Assembly (NCBI GenBank): GCA_018292915.2
Contig: JACVVK020000293.1
Coordinates: 221,501 to 285,500, forward strand
Origin: Batillaria attramentaria
Lineage: Eukaryota; Mollusca; Gastropoda; Batillariidae
DNA length: 64,000 nt
Direction of reading: 5' to 3'
Shown here: one piece after another, positions 39,111 through 50,104 of the stretch
Position numbering within the stretch: the stretch's first letter is position 1
Layout of the letters: each line of letters begins with the position of its first letter
Notes under the pieces: generated by a model
Database searches by the model: none
Seen by the model: the letters and a program-made list of their open reading frames with translations, nothing else
Told to the model about the DNA's origin: nothing
Program-made: the position numbers and the translations under genes

Positions 39111-39314
39111 CGATGAAGCAAGACGTTTAAAAAGTGTTTCAGTCTTTGTCAGTAACTTTATATGCCGTGTTCACTCAGGACAATTCATGCTCAATATAAT
39201 AGTTCGCAGATTCATCATTCACCTTTCATCAACGCATTTCATACACTATGTACCTTTCTCAGAATGTCGACAAAAACAAAACTGGAAAAATTGGCAGAAA
39301 ACACATACGCGTGA

Positions 39315-39589
<275 letters not shown>

Positions 39590-39840
39590 TAGTCATAAAC
39601 ACAGCGCCAGCAACAAGAAGTGAGAATCATGCATACAGGATACAGACATCAAGAACAAGATGATGCAACGCCAAACAAATCTGATTTCCAAATATTATTG
39701 TGTCCTTGACTTCGGAATGGCCCTGTTTAGCCTGGATATAAAACGGATCGCGGAAGCATTGAAAGAAATGACAGCTGTGTCAATGTGCAGGGGATATGTA
39801 AATCAAGACCAGTTTAGTGCCGTCTTTCTCTTTCCATACG

Positions 39841-40018
39841 GGGAGCCGGGGTGGTCGAATGGTAGAGCGTTGGACTTCTAATGCTCGGGTCGTGAGTTCG
39901 ATCCCGGCTGGAGCCAAATATTTGTGCTGGCTTTTTCATCGTTGCCCCGTCTTTGATATCACCCTATGTGGTGGAAAAGGACGTTAAACCTCCAAACACC
40001 CACCCACCCACCCTTCTG
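39841..40018 (+). mobile_element. SINE-A copy, full length
   Basis: Complete head, B-box gagttcgatcccggctgg, body gatatcaccctatgtggtgg and tail acacccacccacccaccc. Flanked by tttccatac at 39832-39840 and 40019-40027. Confidence 0.93.
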
Positions 40019-40059
40019 TTTCCATACACTGCTCTTTCGCAAGGTTTGGATAATTCTTT

Positions 40060-40308
40060 TCTTTTCTTCTTCTTTTTTTTTTCTCTTTTCTTTCTGTCTT
40101 TTTTTTTCCCGGGGGGGGGGGGGGGGGGGGGGGGGCTTTTGTTTTGTTTTGTTTTGTTTTTGGGGGGACGTGGAGTGGTGGTAATGGTTTTGGGTTTTGC
40201 TTTTTTGTTGTTGTTTTGTTTTATTTTATTTTGTGTGTGTGGTTTTGTTGTTGTTGTTTTTGTTTTGTTTGTTTGTTTGTTTGTTTGTTTGTTTGTTTTG
40301 GGGGTGCA
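40060..40308 (+). repeat. T/G-rich low-complexity block with 25-bp poly-G
   Basis: Poly-T/C, then G at 40111-40135, then ttttgttttgtttt and a (GTTT)n run. Confidence 0.85.
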
Positions 40309-40672
40309 AATCTTCAAGCTTGGCGTTGTTATGAGAGAGGTCACAAAGTTGATTATGCTTTTTTTTTATACTTACTTGACCTTCAAGGAACTCCAATGAA
40401 CTTAACGCACCAACGTTTTCTAACTTCATGTTATCAGTTTAGAACCAGTTGTACAAGTACTCTGGTTATTTCCGCATCTCTGTTTCCGTATGAAATTCAA
40501 TGCTACAGAAACTCAACTGGTAGAGCGCGTGTTACAGCAAACAAATAAGCAAACACACAAATTTCTCGTAAAGATTTACCTACCATGCTTGTGCTTCCCA
40601 CTGGCAGTTGTTCGATGCACATAATTATGCTTCTATAATTTTTGTATGAAAGCCTCAATACGTATAACGTAT

Positions 40673-41080
40673 GGGGCGGTCGGTGGTCTAGTGGTTAAGA
40701 GACTTGTCGCCAATGCGAGAGGTCATGAGTTCGAGTCCCACTCGGGGCAAAGAATTTTTCCTTCTCGTATGTGGCACCGTTCATTCGGGCCGATCTTCGG
40801 GGGTTCTCTCCGGGTACTCCGCCTTCCTCCCCCCCTCTGCTTTGGAACTGTTCAGCCCACCAAACTTGAAAAATAAATGCAATTCTAAATTCCGAAATTT
40901 AAATAGCTGAGCTGACCCTTCGCACCACGTGATTGTCATGTGTTAATGTCCAGTGTGTGAGAGAATGTGTTTCATTCACGTGAGCGTGTGTGTTGGGTTC
41001 AGTTCGCGGTGCTTTGAGCCGATTCACGAAATTGGGTAAAGCGCCTATACAATACTCATAATTATTATTATTATTATTAT
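40673..41080 (+). mobile_element. SINE-B copy, full length
   Basis: This is the reference copy. Its head is ggggcggtcggtggtctagt with A-box and gagttcgagtccc B-box. It continues with cgggggttctctccgggtac, aaataaatgcaattctaaat, accacgtgattg, a 3' end aaagcgcctatacaat and an (ATT)n tail. It is about 400 bp long. Confidence 0.9.
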
Positions 41081-41544
41081 GACAGACAAACAACAGCGTG
41101 TGGAAAACGTTTCATCGAATGCGCTGACTGTGTGCATCAGAATCAGTCACTTGTATCAGTATCAGTATCTGAGACCATTGTGGTGACTCTGGCCAGCGTA
41201 TTAGTTGTTCTAGAAGTGTACCGCGTACTGAGCAGACGACGCTATTTTTGGTTGCGGACTGAAGACCAGCTAGACGGCGCTGATTGGTGGCTATTTTTAG
41301 AAGCTTCGTCGAGTCCCAGTCTGTTCAGGAATGGGCCGTACTCAAAGAAAGTCTCATTTCTCTAATATTAAAAGCCACAAAGTCACGAAAACGGCAGAAA
41401 GGGCCAAATGAAACATCCTTCTATCTAGCAAACAGGCTCAGAGCCTCGAAAGCGGCAGTTTTCCATCTCGGCGAACATAAAGGCTTGAAGGTCTCTTTGA
41501 CTGAGTCATCCGAGATGAACTAAAATACGTGCTATAGGACGGAG

Positions 41545-41719
41545 TGAGTGGGTGGGTGGGTGATTGGGGGTTTAACGTCCTTTTCCACCACATAGGGTGA
41601 TATCAAAGACGGGGCAACGATGAAAAAGCCAGCACAAATGTTTGGCCCCAGCCGGGATCGAACTCACGGCCCGAGCATTAGAAGTCCAACGCTCTACCAT
41701 TCGGCCACCCCGGCTCCCC
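41545..41719 (-). mobile_element. SINE-A copy, full length
   Basis: Complete antisense copy. Its duplication gct(a/g)taggacggag flanks it at 41531-41544 and 41720-41733, with one mismatch. Confidence 0.93.
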
Positions 41720-41908
41720 GCTGTAGGACGGAGAAACTATGCTTACAATGACTGTTTTCTAAAACAAACAACAATAATAATAACGAGTACACATGGCACG
41801 GCTTTTCATGGTGGTTACTGGCGGAAACTGGCAAGACGGACTCACGAAGAGGACGACTGGGTGACGAGTAAAACTTGAGTTAAGCAACTTTTTTCTATCA
41901 TTCTTCGA

Positions 41909-42333
41909 GGGGTTCCGAGTAGCCAAACTGGTACACGTAGAGCGTTGGACAGTCAGTGGTCGGGTCGTGAGTTCGAATCCTGGATGGCAGCCCCAAACCT
42001 GTCCTACTTTTTGTTGTTGTTGTTTTTTGTTTGTTTTTTGTTGTTGTTGTTGTTGTTGTTGGTTGTTTTTGTTGTTGTTTTTGTTTTGTTTTGTTTTTTG
42101 TTGGTTTGTTTGTTTGGTTGGGGGGGGGGGCTTTTGGGGTGTTGTTTTTGGTTTTGTTTCTTTGTTTTTGTTGTTGTTGTAGTTTTGTTTATGTTTTTGG
42201 TTTTTGTTGTTCTTTTCCCTTTTTTGGGGGGGGGGGGGAGGGGGGTTGTTTTTTTTCTCCCCGTGGTGTCCCGTTCTTAGTATCACCTTCATATTGCGGG
42301 AAAAGGACGTTAAACCCTTAACCAACCACCCAT
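41909..42333 (+). mobile_element. SINE-A copy split by a T/G-rich block
   Basis: Head ggggttccgagtagccaaac with B-box gagttcgaatcct (41967-41980) is separated from the body (cccgttcttagtatcacctt, gggaaaaggacgttaaac at 42299-42316) by about 245 bp of TTG-rich and poly-G sequence (42002-42250). Confidence 0.8.
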
Positions 42334-42856
42334 CCAAAAAAACACGGGTAAGGGTCACGCTATCCCGAAGAACTCTATACTATAGTTTAACGGATACAGG
42401 CCTTTGGTATCCCTGAGTGGCTGTCATTTTATGGGGTGTCCTGCACAGCAGCACGAGACGCAGAGTCGAGCGGCGTAGGGAGAGCCGACTCTATGAAGCA
42501 GCAGGGTCGGCCGTTTGAAATTCAAATCAACGCCATTATCAACAGGCCAGAAAAAAAAATGGAACGTACAACGGGCTGGGGCGCATGTTTTCTTTTCTCG
42601 CTTGACTTCTGTCGTAAGCTCCATTACCGACGCCATCATGAAGGCGCATGATGATGATGATGGTGATAATGATGATGACTGGCCATTTTTTGGGCGATAC
42701 ACATAAATCATGCAGAAAGCACGCTCACAGCGACGTTTTCGGTTGGGGAGTGGAAGGGGAGGATAAGGGGGGGGGGGGGAGGGAGGGGCGTTGAGTACAG
42801 AGACTAAACAGGTAGTGAATTATACAGTATTATGATACACGCTAAAACTCAGGTTT

Positions 42857-43051
42857 CGTTGGGTGGTTTGGTGCCGTGAGAGATCACTGAAGAAATTTCC
42901 GGTATCTAACGCAGACTTGTACACATCAATATAACACACACACACACATGCGCGCGCATTTATATACTCTGTTCTGTTGCTAACTTCTGATCTCAAGTAT
43001 CTCTTGTACACTCCTGCACGTCTTCCCATTGCGGAGAACGCGCGCGCGCGC

Positions 43052-43130
<79 letters not shown>
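42857..43130 (+). repeat. Dispersed repeat G, copy 1, with (CG)/(CA)n tract
   Basis: About 190 bp matches 46402-46598: gagatcactga, aagaaatttccggtatctaa, atactctgttctgttgc, tcttcccattgcggagaacg. Both copies carry an internal CA/CG tract and end in a CG-to-CA tract (here 43040-43130). Confidence 0.9.
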
Positions 43131-43134
<4 letters not shown>

Positions 43135-43324
43135 TCTTGTTGCTCTTGAAAGGTAGTCGCGGTCTGCGTCTGCACTATATACACTATACCTGTTCTTGGA
43201 AAGCGAGCGACAAGTAAGTACTCTTTGTAGGTTTGAACTCTTGTCATACAAAATCCAAGTAAAACAAAGACCTCCCCCCCCCCTTCCCCCCGAAGGCATT
43301 AGATTCTCTCTCTCTCTCTCTCTC

Positions 43325-43362
<38 letters not shown>

Positions 43363-43375
43363 ACTCTCTCTCTCT

Positions 43376-43517
43376 CTAGAGCGTTGGACTCCCAATGCTC
43401 GGGTCGTGAGTTCGAATCCTGGCCGGCTGGGGCCACATATTTGTGCTGGCTTTTTCATCGTTGCCCCGTCTTTGATATCACCCATACGTGGTGGAAAAGG
43501 ACGTTAAACTCCCAAAC

Positions 43518-43520
<3 letters not shown>
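43376..43520 (+). mobile_element. SINE-A copy, 5' end replaced by (CT)n
   Basis: It starts within the head at agagcgttggactcccaatg after a CT array (43306-43376). B-box and body are complete, and a second CT array (43523-43565) follows the tail. Confidence 0.88.
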
Positions 43521-43568
<48 letters not shown>

Positions 43569-44047
43569 CCCCCCCCCCTCCCGAACACGCGATACTGTGT
43601 CTCTCAGTTCACACGCATCCGTGCGCGAGTTTTCATCCAACTCCCAAACAACACAGATTGCGAGCGTGATTGCTGACAGTACATGTACTGTAAGGGCCTG
43701 GACAGAAGTCGGACGGGAACAGAAACTATGCCAGCGGGTCCTCCAAGTCTCATTGCCCGTGCTGTACGTGCTAGCATGTGCGGACTTTGTCCATTAACTG
43801 TCCCATCATGTGTCATGACGCGTCTAGGATTTATCACGCTCAGTGCCTGTGGATAGCCAGGACTTCGACAGTGAAGAAGGAAGCAAGCTTCCATCACCCG
43901 ACTGAATCTGTGTAATGGCTGGGGCGTAAATGTTAAAGTCACGTGTTTCTCTGATCACGCTGTTTGTCAGCATTGTCTGACTTCCGGTTTGATATGTCGA
44001 AATCATGTTAACTGCTGACGATCGTTTTCTTTTCTCTCCCCGCACAC

Positions 44048-44219
44048 GGGGGAGCCGGGGTGGCCGAATGGAAGAGCGTTGGACTTCTAATGCTCGGGTC
44101 GTGAGTTCGTACCCCGGCTGGGGCCAAATATTTGTGCTGGCTTTTTCATCCTTGCCCCGTCTTTGATATCAGCCGTATGTGGTGGAAAAGGACGTTAAAC
44201 CCCCAAACACCCACCCACC
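44048..44219 (+). mobile_element. SINE-A copy, full length
   Basis: Flanked by a 12-bp duplication ctccccgcacac at 44036-44047 and 44220-44231. Complete head, body and (CACC)n tail. Confidence 0.94.
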
Positions 44220-44751
44220 CTCCCCGCACACCCAGGAATGTTTTGCTTCTGTTTTGTTCATGATTCACCTTCGTTATTTCTTTGCTTTGTGAATCGGTGT
44301 AATCAGTAACAGACGACTCCACGCTTGTCAATCAAAAGGGACGAGCCCCCAGAATTCAGGTGATCTGTTTAACTTTTCAAACAAAACATTTTTTTTCTTT
44401 CTATTTTTTTTTTCCTTTTTTGTGTGGGTGGGGTGTGTGGGGGGGGGGGAGGGGGAGGGTGTCTCCTGTTTCTAAATCGATTCAATCGATAACGCTGGCA
44501 GCCTAGAAATACATGTATGTAGATTTAAGAGTAGATTTTGGTAACAGGTCAAATTGTGGTATAACGTAAATGTGTGCATAAAGAGATTCTTATTTCTGTT
44601 TTAATTAACTGTGCCATATGCTTGAAGGATTGTCGTAAAATTAATTTCAATCGCTTTGTTTTTGTCGTGAATTTTCTCTATTCCTACAAGAAAGAATGTA
44701 CTACAACAGCAATATATACATCGGGAGAGTTTTTAAAAGCACGATTGTACG

Positions 44752-44890
44752 CGGGAAAGTAACTTTCGCGCTTTTCCGGATTTTGAAAGTGTGGAGAGGT
44801 CGAGGGAAGTAACTCTCGCACTTTTCCCGATTTTCAAAGGGTGGAGAGGTGCGGGGGGGGGGGGGGAGTAACTCTCACACTTTTTCCCAG
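44752..44890 (+). repeat. Three-unit tandem repeat, about 53-55 bp period
   Basis: gggaa-agtaactctcgcact, tttcc-gattt-aaag and gtggagaggt recur. A poly-G run sits in the third unit boundary. Confidence 0.8.
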
Positions 44891-45000
44891 GGGTCTGAAA
44901 CATGAACAGAGACTAAACTAGTCTGAGACTTCACTCAAGTTTCAAACTTATTAAGTCTTGACTAACATCAGCATGTACTGCCGTTTAGTCCCTGAAGTGA

Positions 45001-45078
45001 AATAGTCGTGAACTTGCCTTAGTCTCTGTTTATGCATCTCGTACTCATCCTTTAGTCTGAGCTTAGTCAAGCTAGTCT
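45001..45078 (+). repeat. Dispersed repeat H, copy 1
   Basis: Matches 55843-55920: gaacttg-cctta-tctctg, ttatgcatc, actcatcctttagtct and agtcaa-ctag words in the same order. Confidence 0.7.
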
Positions 45079-45194
45079 CTCGTCCTAGTGTTTCTCCATA
45101 CATCAGAGCCCTGAGAACTCCCACAGCGTGGTTTTCTTAAACCTCCAGTTTCCAACAAAAACTGCCTCTCTGTTTTGCTTCCCAAAATTTTGAC

Positions 45195-45292
45195 ACTCAG
45201 CGCTCGAGCAATGAGTTCGGATTCCAACAGGGAGTACTGACTTTTTCCTCGTTGTATCGCCCCTTATGTAGAGGAAAACAACGTTAAACCAG
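45195..45292 (+). mobile_element. SINE-A remnant, diverged
   Basis: gctcgagcaatgagttcgga (B-box region), ctgactttttcctcgttgta, cttatgtagaggaaaacaac and gttaaacca follow SINE-A order with many substitutions. Confidence 0.6.
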
Positions 45293-45792
45293 CCAATTTG
45301 TGCTTCCTCATTCCTTAAGCTGTATGTATGAAGGGGTTAAAAGGTTACTTCCCTTACCTGAAGCTGCACATGCGGTAGTTGTGTGTTTAAGGATGTCAAA
45401 ACATGACTTTTTACAGACCTTTGTCTCTCTTTTTATATTCAAGAGTCCCGGTAATACGTTGTTAGTATCTCTATGCAGTTTAAGAATCATTGTTATCTTC
45501 TTAACGTTTTCGAATAAGGAACTGAGTTCGGTGACCGAATGTGCCACCGGCCACTTTTTTGTCTCCATGTTTGGTCTGTGGAGGAAGTTTTGTTTGTTTG
45601 TTTGTTTGTTTTTATTTGTTGTTTGTTTGTTTGTTTACAATGACCAGTTTCCTGACATGTTTGTTTTTGAAGTGAATGCCCCCAGGTTAATGAGCTACTG
45701 AAGACAGAATGGCAGATTATTCTTAGATATAGATGTTATTGTTGTTAGAATATGTCTCAGATTACTAGTGATTGTTGAATCTGTCTGTGTCC

Positions 45793-46087
45793 AGGCCGTA
45801 CGCGATTGGCTTATGGTTTAGTGTGTAAGGCCGTGATTGGCCCGTGGCTCAGTGTTTAAGGCCGTGATTGGCTCATGGCTTAGTGTTTAAGGCCGTGATT
45901 GGCTTATGGTTTAGTGTGTAAGGCCGTGATTGGCCCGTGGCTTAGTGTTTAAGGCCGTTATTGGCTCGTGGCTTAGTGTTTAAGGCCATGATTGGCTCAT
46001 GGCTTAGCTTGTGAGGCCGTGATTGGCTCGTGGCTTAGTGTTTAAGACCTTGATTGGCTTATGGTTTAGTGTATGGAGCCGTGATGT
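45793..46087 (+). repeat. Nine-unit 31-bp minisatellite with A-box-like units
   Basis: ggccgtgattggctcatggc-ttagtgtttaa recurs about every 31 bp. Each unit carries ATTGG (inverted CCAAT) and TGGCTYAGTGTTTAAGGC, which resembles the RNA polymerase III A-box, without a B-box. Confidence 0.9.
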
Positions 46088-46246
46088 CATGAATAATTTT
46101 GTTAATCATTACATTTTTGTCGCCAGAAGATTTGAATTTGACTAGAAAGCATTGTGTGTGTGGAGTGTGGTATACATACATTATGATGTTCATACACAAT
46201 AAACTCGTCATTACGTGATAACTCCTCTGTTGGCGTTTTTCCCCTC

Positions 46247-46251
<5 letters not shown>

Positions 46252-46285
<34 letters not shown>
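46252..46285 (+). repeat. (GT)n microsatellite
   Basis: About 33 bp of GT. Confidence 0.9.
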
Positions 46286-46290
<5 letters not shown>

Positions 46291-46401
46291 TTTCAGTAGA
46301 TAAAGCCTCCTACTTTTCAGTGCCAATTTCTGACATTTGCAGGAAAATTCCTCTTCAACCAAATAATGAAACTATTTAAAGAACGTGGAATGTAACGTTT
46401 A

Positions 46402-46596
46402 TAATGGGTGGTTTTGGTGCTGTGGGAGATCACTGACGACCAGTCACAAGAAATTTCCGGTATCTAACGCAAACTTGTACACATCAAGACAGCACACACA
46501 CCACACACACGCGCGCGCATTTGTATACTCTGTTCTGTTGCCAACTTCAAATATCTCTTGTACACTCCTGTATGTCTTCCCATTGCGGAGAACGCG

Positions 46597-46645
<49 letters not shown>
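46402..46645 (+). repeat. Dispersed repeat G, copy 2, with (CA)n
   Basis: Same order and orientation as the copy at 42857. It ends in gcggagaacgcgcacg followed by CA to 46645. Confidence 0.9.
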
Positions 46646-46647
<2 letters not shown>

Positions 46648-47000
46648 CGTGCTCTAGCTGGATGGCAAACACGCGTTACACGTCCTCATATTTCTCAAGA
46701 GAATCAATTGGATTAAACTCTTCAAAAATACCACACACTGAGAACCAAAGTACTTTCACAATACAGTATATTTCCTCAGTCAACACCACGCGCATTTAAG
46801 AGAATGGAAACCCTCTTGCGCGTGAGTGTGGGTGGCGATATTTGTTGTAGTCTTTTTTTTTGCTACTTCTCTAAACAAAAATCGCACGTAGGGCTAACAC
46901 CTCCCAAAGCTCCAAGCTACTAGGGGACTTTAGAATCACCGAACGAATAGCGTTTTGTTTCCTTTCGTTTTGTGGAAGCTTTGTGGTTGTAGATTGTTTA

Positions 47001-47296
47001 CTTCTCGTAACACGTGGCATGGTTCATTCGGGCTGATCATCGGGGGTTCTCTCCGGGCACTCCGGTTTCCTCCCCCTCTGCTTTGGAAATGTTCAGCCCA
47101 CAAAATTAGAAAATAAATGCAATTCTAAATTCCGAAATTTAAATAGCTGAGCTGACCCTTCGCACCACGTGATTGTAATGTGTTGATGTCCAGTGTGTGA
47201 GAGAACGCGTGTGATTCACGTGAGCGTGTGTGTTGGGTTCAGATCGCGGAGCCTGGAGCCATTTCAAGAAACTTGGCAAAGCGCCCATACAATACA

Positions 47297-47297
<1 letters not shown>
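47001..47297 (+). mobile_element. SINE-B copy, 5' truncated
   Basis: It begins at cttctcgtaacacgtggcat, equivalent to the middle of the full copy at 40673, and continues to aaagcgcccatacaatacaa. Confidence 0.88.
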
Positions 47298-47354
<57 letters not shown>

Positions 47355-47539
47355 TATTATTATTATTATATTATATATTATTATTATTATTATCATTATA
47401 TTATTATCTTATCATTATTATTATCATTATTATTATCATATTATTATCATTATTATTATATTATCATATTATTATCATTATATTATATTATTATTATCAT
47501 TATTATTATTATTATTATCATTATATTATCATTATTATT

Positions 47540-47574
<35 letters not shown>

Positions 47575-47576
47575 TA

Positions 47577-47613
<37 letters not shown>

Positions 47614-47667
47614 CATTATTATTATCATTATTATTATTATTATTATATTATTATTATTATTATTATC

Positions 47668-47708
<41 letters not shown>

Positions 47709-47822
47709 ATTATTATTATTATTATTATCATTATTATTATCATTATCATTATTATTATTATTATCATTATTATTATTATTATTATTATTATCATTATTAT
47801 TATTATTATTATTATTATCATC
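47298..47822 (+). repeat. 525-bp (ATT)n array with ATC and TAT variants
   Basis: Begins as the tail of the preceding SINE-B and ends about 95 bp before an antisense SINE-B. All three forward frames stay open, giving spurious long Ile/Tyr/Leu proteins. Confidence 0.95.
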
Positions 47823-47916
47823 AGATGGTTTCAAATTTTGCTGTTTACCAATGACTGTAGTAAGAAGAAGAAGAAGAATTGGTACTAATTGGTACTAATT
47901 GGTACTAATACTAATC

Positions 47917-48123
47917 AGGCGCTTTGCACAATTTCTCGGCTTAAATCGCCGTGAACTAAATCCCAAACGCACGCTCACGTTAATCACTGGCATTCTCTCG
48001 CACTTAGGACAGCAGAACATTACGATCACGAGGTGCGAAGGGCCAGCTCAGCTATTTACGTTTCGTGATTTAGAACTGCATTGCTTTGTTAATTTTTGTG
48101 GGCTGAAAATATCCAAAGCGTAA
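47917..48123 (-). mobile_element. SINE-B 3' part, diverged, antisense
   Basis: The complement carries tgagcgtgcgtttggga, cgtgatcgtaatgt, ttcgcacctcgtgatcg and ctgagctggcccttcgcacc in SINE-B order. It starts with gcgctttgcacaa (complement of the 3' end). Confidence 0.75.
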
Positions 48124-48129
48124 CAGTTG

Positions 48130-49085
48130 TTATAACACTAGTGTTATTGTAATTCGTTTTCATTTCACCAGCAAAAACTCGACCACAGTAAGGCGAAACG
48201 ATTACGAAATCAGATTATTTGGTGCTTCTGAAGTTCGCTAATTTTCCCATTGCGTTGGACTCGCGAAGCATTACTCAAAACGTGCGCTCCAAAAAAAAAA
48301 AAAAAAATCAAGTATTCAGATGCATCGATTGTACTGCTCTTCCTCGCGAAAAAGAGAAGACAAACGTACATACTTGAAAACTATATACGTGTGAGATGCA
48401 TTGACTGCCTGCAACAAAAACCCCTTCTCCCCCAGTCGATGAGCTTAGCTGGGAGGCTGCCTGAGAACTATTCACAGCACCGTTTATCTATTTCAAAACG
48501 CTGTTTATCTTATTGACTTCTTTGATCACCGCTTCGGGCGCTGGCCTTCGAGTGAAAGCTGGATGCGTGTTTGGATCGATTTCTGTTCTGTTCTGTGTCT
48601 TTGAAGTCGCCGTTTTATATGGGGTGCCGTGTAACAAGAGATCGGAGAGTAGTGTTCAATGCCGGCATTACTATGCACTTAAACTGCGATGAGGTACCTT
48701 TCCGCTGAGTACTGATGGGGGGTTTGTGTTTCGACTGAAAGGGTCAGAAATCATTAGAGACTTTCAGCCTGCATTGAAATCTTCCCTCTTGTTAGTGGAT
48801 TTGGTATCGGTATTTTGGTACTGTGTGTGTTTAGGTGTTCCATAACCGTAGCAAAGGATTTTGCAGCGGTACTGTTGGTTGGTTGGTTGGTTGGTTGGTT
48901 TGGTTTGGTTTGGTATGGTTTAATTTGTTCTGTTTTATTTGTTCTTTGTTTATTTGTTTAACTTTGTTTTTGTTTCTCAGTTGGGTCATTTGGTTTGTAA
49001 CCTCATGTACATGCAGACCGCTCGAACCTTTAATACCGCCGCGCACAAGTATCGCACGTTTTTCACTCTCTTTCGGCTTTAGCCC
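48130..49085. other. Unannotated non-coding stretch
   Basis: Contains a (TTGG)n/T/G-rich patch at 48871-48920. No gene is supported. Confidence 0.45.
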
Positions 49086-49090
49086 CAAAC

Positions 49091-49268
49091 CAGTCAAGAT
49101 TTACGGTTCCTTAGCAGCTCTTATTGCAGCGAACACGAGTATAATCAAAGCACAACACTCCCTGAGTCAAATTCAAAATCCATGCAGACAGTGAATTAAT
49201 TATGATTTTTTTGTTCAAGGGAGGCCACTGGTGTACAACCTCACACTTACTTGGTAGGAACCGAGTTA
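49091..49268 (+). repeat. Dispersed repeat E, copy 1
   Basis: Matches 57133-57306: acggttccttagcagctctt, aacacgagtataatcaaa, acaacactcc, attaattatgat and aggaaccgagtt-like words in order. Confidence 0.8.
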
Positions 49269-49269
49269 A

Positions 49270-49680
49270 AGATCTAAGCTTCCAACAAAAAGCTTTCCGA
49301 AGTGTGAAAAAAAATTAACAGAGTCGGCCGTGCAAGCACAGTCAACTCTGTCACAGTTGCAGAGTTTTCAGCGTCCCTGAAACCCCAATAAAAGCCAAGG
49401 GCAGCCTGATTTCACTGCTCAGTTTGCGTTTTGACACTGGGCGAGAAAGATCGTGCAACACTCAACATCCGCTAGACACCGTAGCGATGTGTCTCGCTCA
49501 CTGACCAAAAGCCAAATAATGTCACGACAAACTCGTGCTCTGGTTTTATAAGCGCTGAAAACTCTGCAACTGTGACAGAGTTGCCTGGATTATGCACAGT
49601 CGAAGGAGTCGCAGTCTAAAAAAAAAAACGCACGGCTTTTTGATGAGATTGCAGACCTTTAAAAGAAAATGAAGAAAATA
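49270..49680. repeat. Inverted duplication around gcacagtcaactctgtcacag
   Basis: aactctgtcacagttgcaga (49345-49364) followed by gttttcagcg reappears inverted at 49551-49581 (cgctgaaaac, tctgcaactgtgacagagtt). This gives arms of about 35 bp and a spacer of about 175 bp. Confidence 0.7.
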
Positions 49681-49682
49681 AA

Positions 49683-49725
<43 letters not shown>

Positions 49726-49740
49726 ATCGGGGGGGGGGGG
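49683..49740 (+). repeat. (GT)n followed by poly-G
   Basis: GT to 49724 then about 12 G. Confidence 0.9.
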
Positions 49741-49835
49741 GCTAATATTCTCTGGTTCACCCCCTATAACAATAGTCACTGGAATCACTTACAGTACATT
49801 TCCCTTAGTGTCAGATCTTAGTGTCAGTTTTTGAC

Positions 49836-49950
49836 CGGGGCGGTCGATGGTCATGTCCAGTGTGTGTGATTCACGTGAGCGTGTGTGTTTGGTTCAACTC
49901 GCGGTGCTTTCGGCCAGTTCAAGAAATTGGGTATAGCGCCCACACAATAT
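49836..49950 (+). mobile_element. SINE-B copy with large internal deletion
   Basis: Head ggggcggtcgatggtc is joined directly to the 3' segment atgtccagtgtgtgtgattc and onward to gcgcccacacaata. About 260 bp of the middle is absent. Confidence 0.8.
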
Positions 49951-50052
49951 TTAGAAACCAGCAGGGAAATCACAAGACATTAACAAGCATCCGCTATCAG
50001 ACGACGTGACCTGCGTCAGGCTGACGTCGAATGTATAGTTCACGGAATGGAC

Positions 50053-50055
<3 letters not shown>

Positions 50056-50096
<41 letters not shown>

Positions 50097-50104
50097 CCCC
50101 CCCC
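50056..50104 (+). repeat. (CT)n then poly-C
   Basis: CT about 38 bp then about 11 C. Confidence 0.9.

Noticed and set aside
44048..44219. tRNA gene, suggested by A-box, TTGGACTTCTAATGC and B-box
   Set aside because: The same sequence occurs in about 19 copies with a common non-tRNA body, variable truncation and target duplications; it is a SINE head, not a tRNA gene.
47193..47898. Three overlapping open frames of more than 200 codons rich in Ile, Tyr, Leu
   Set aside because: They translate the (ATT)n array, which has no stop in these frames; not coding.
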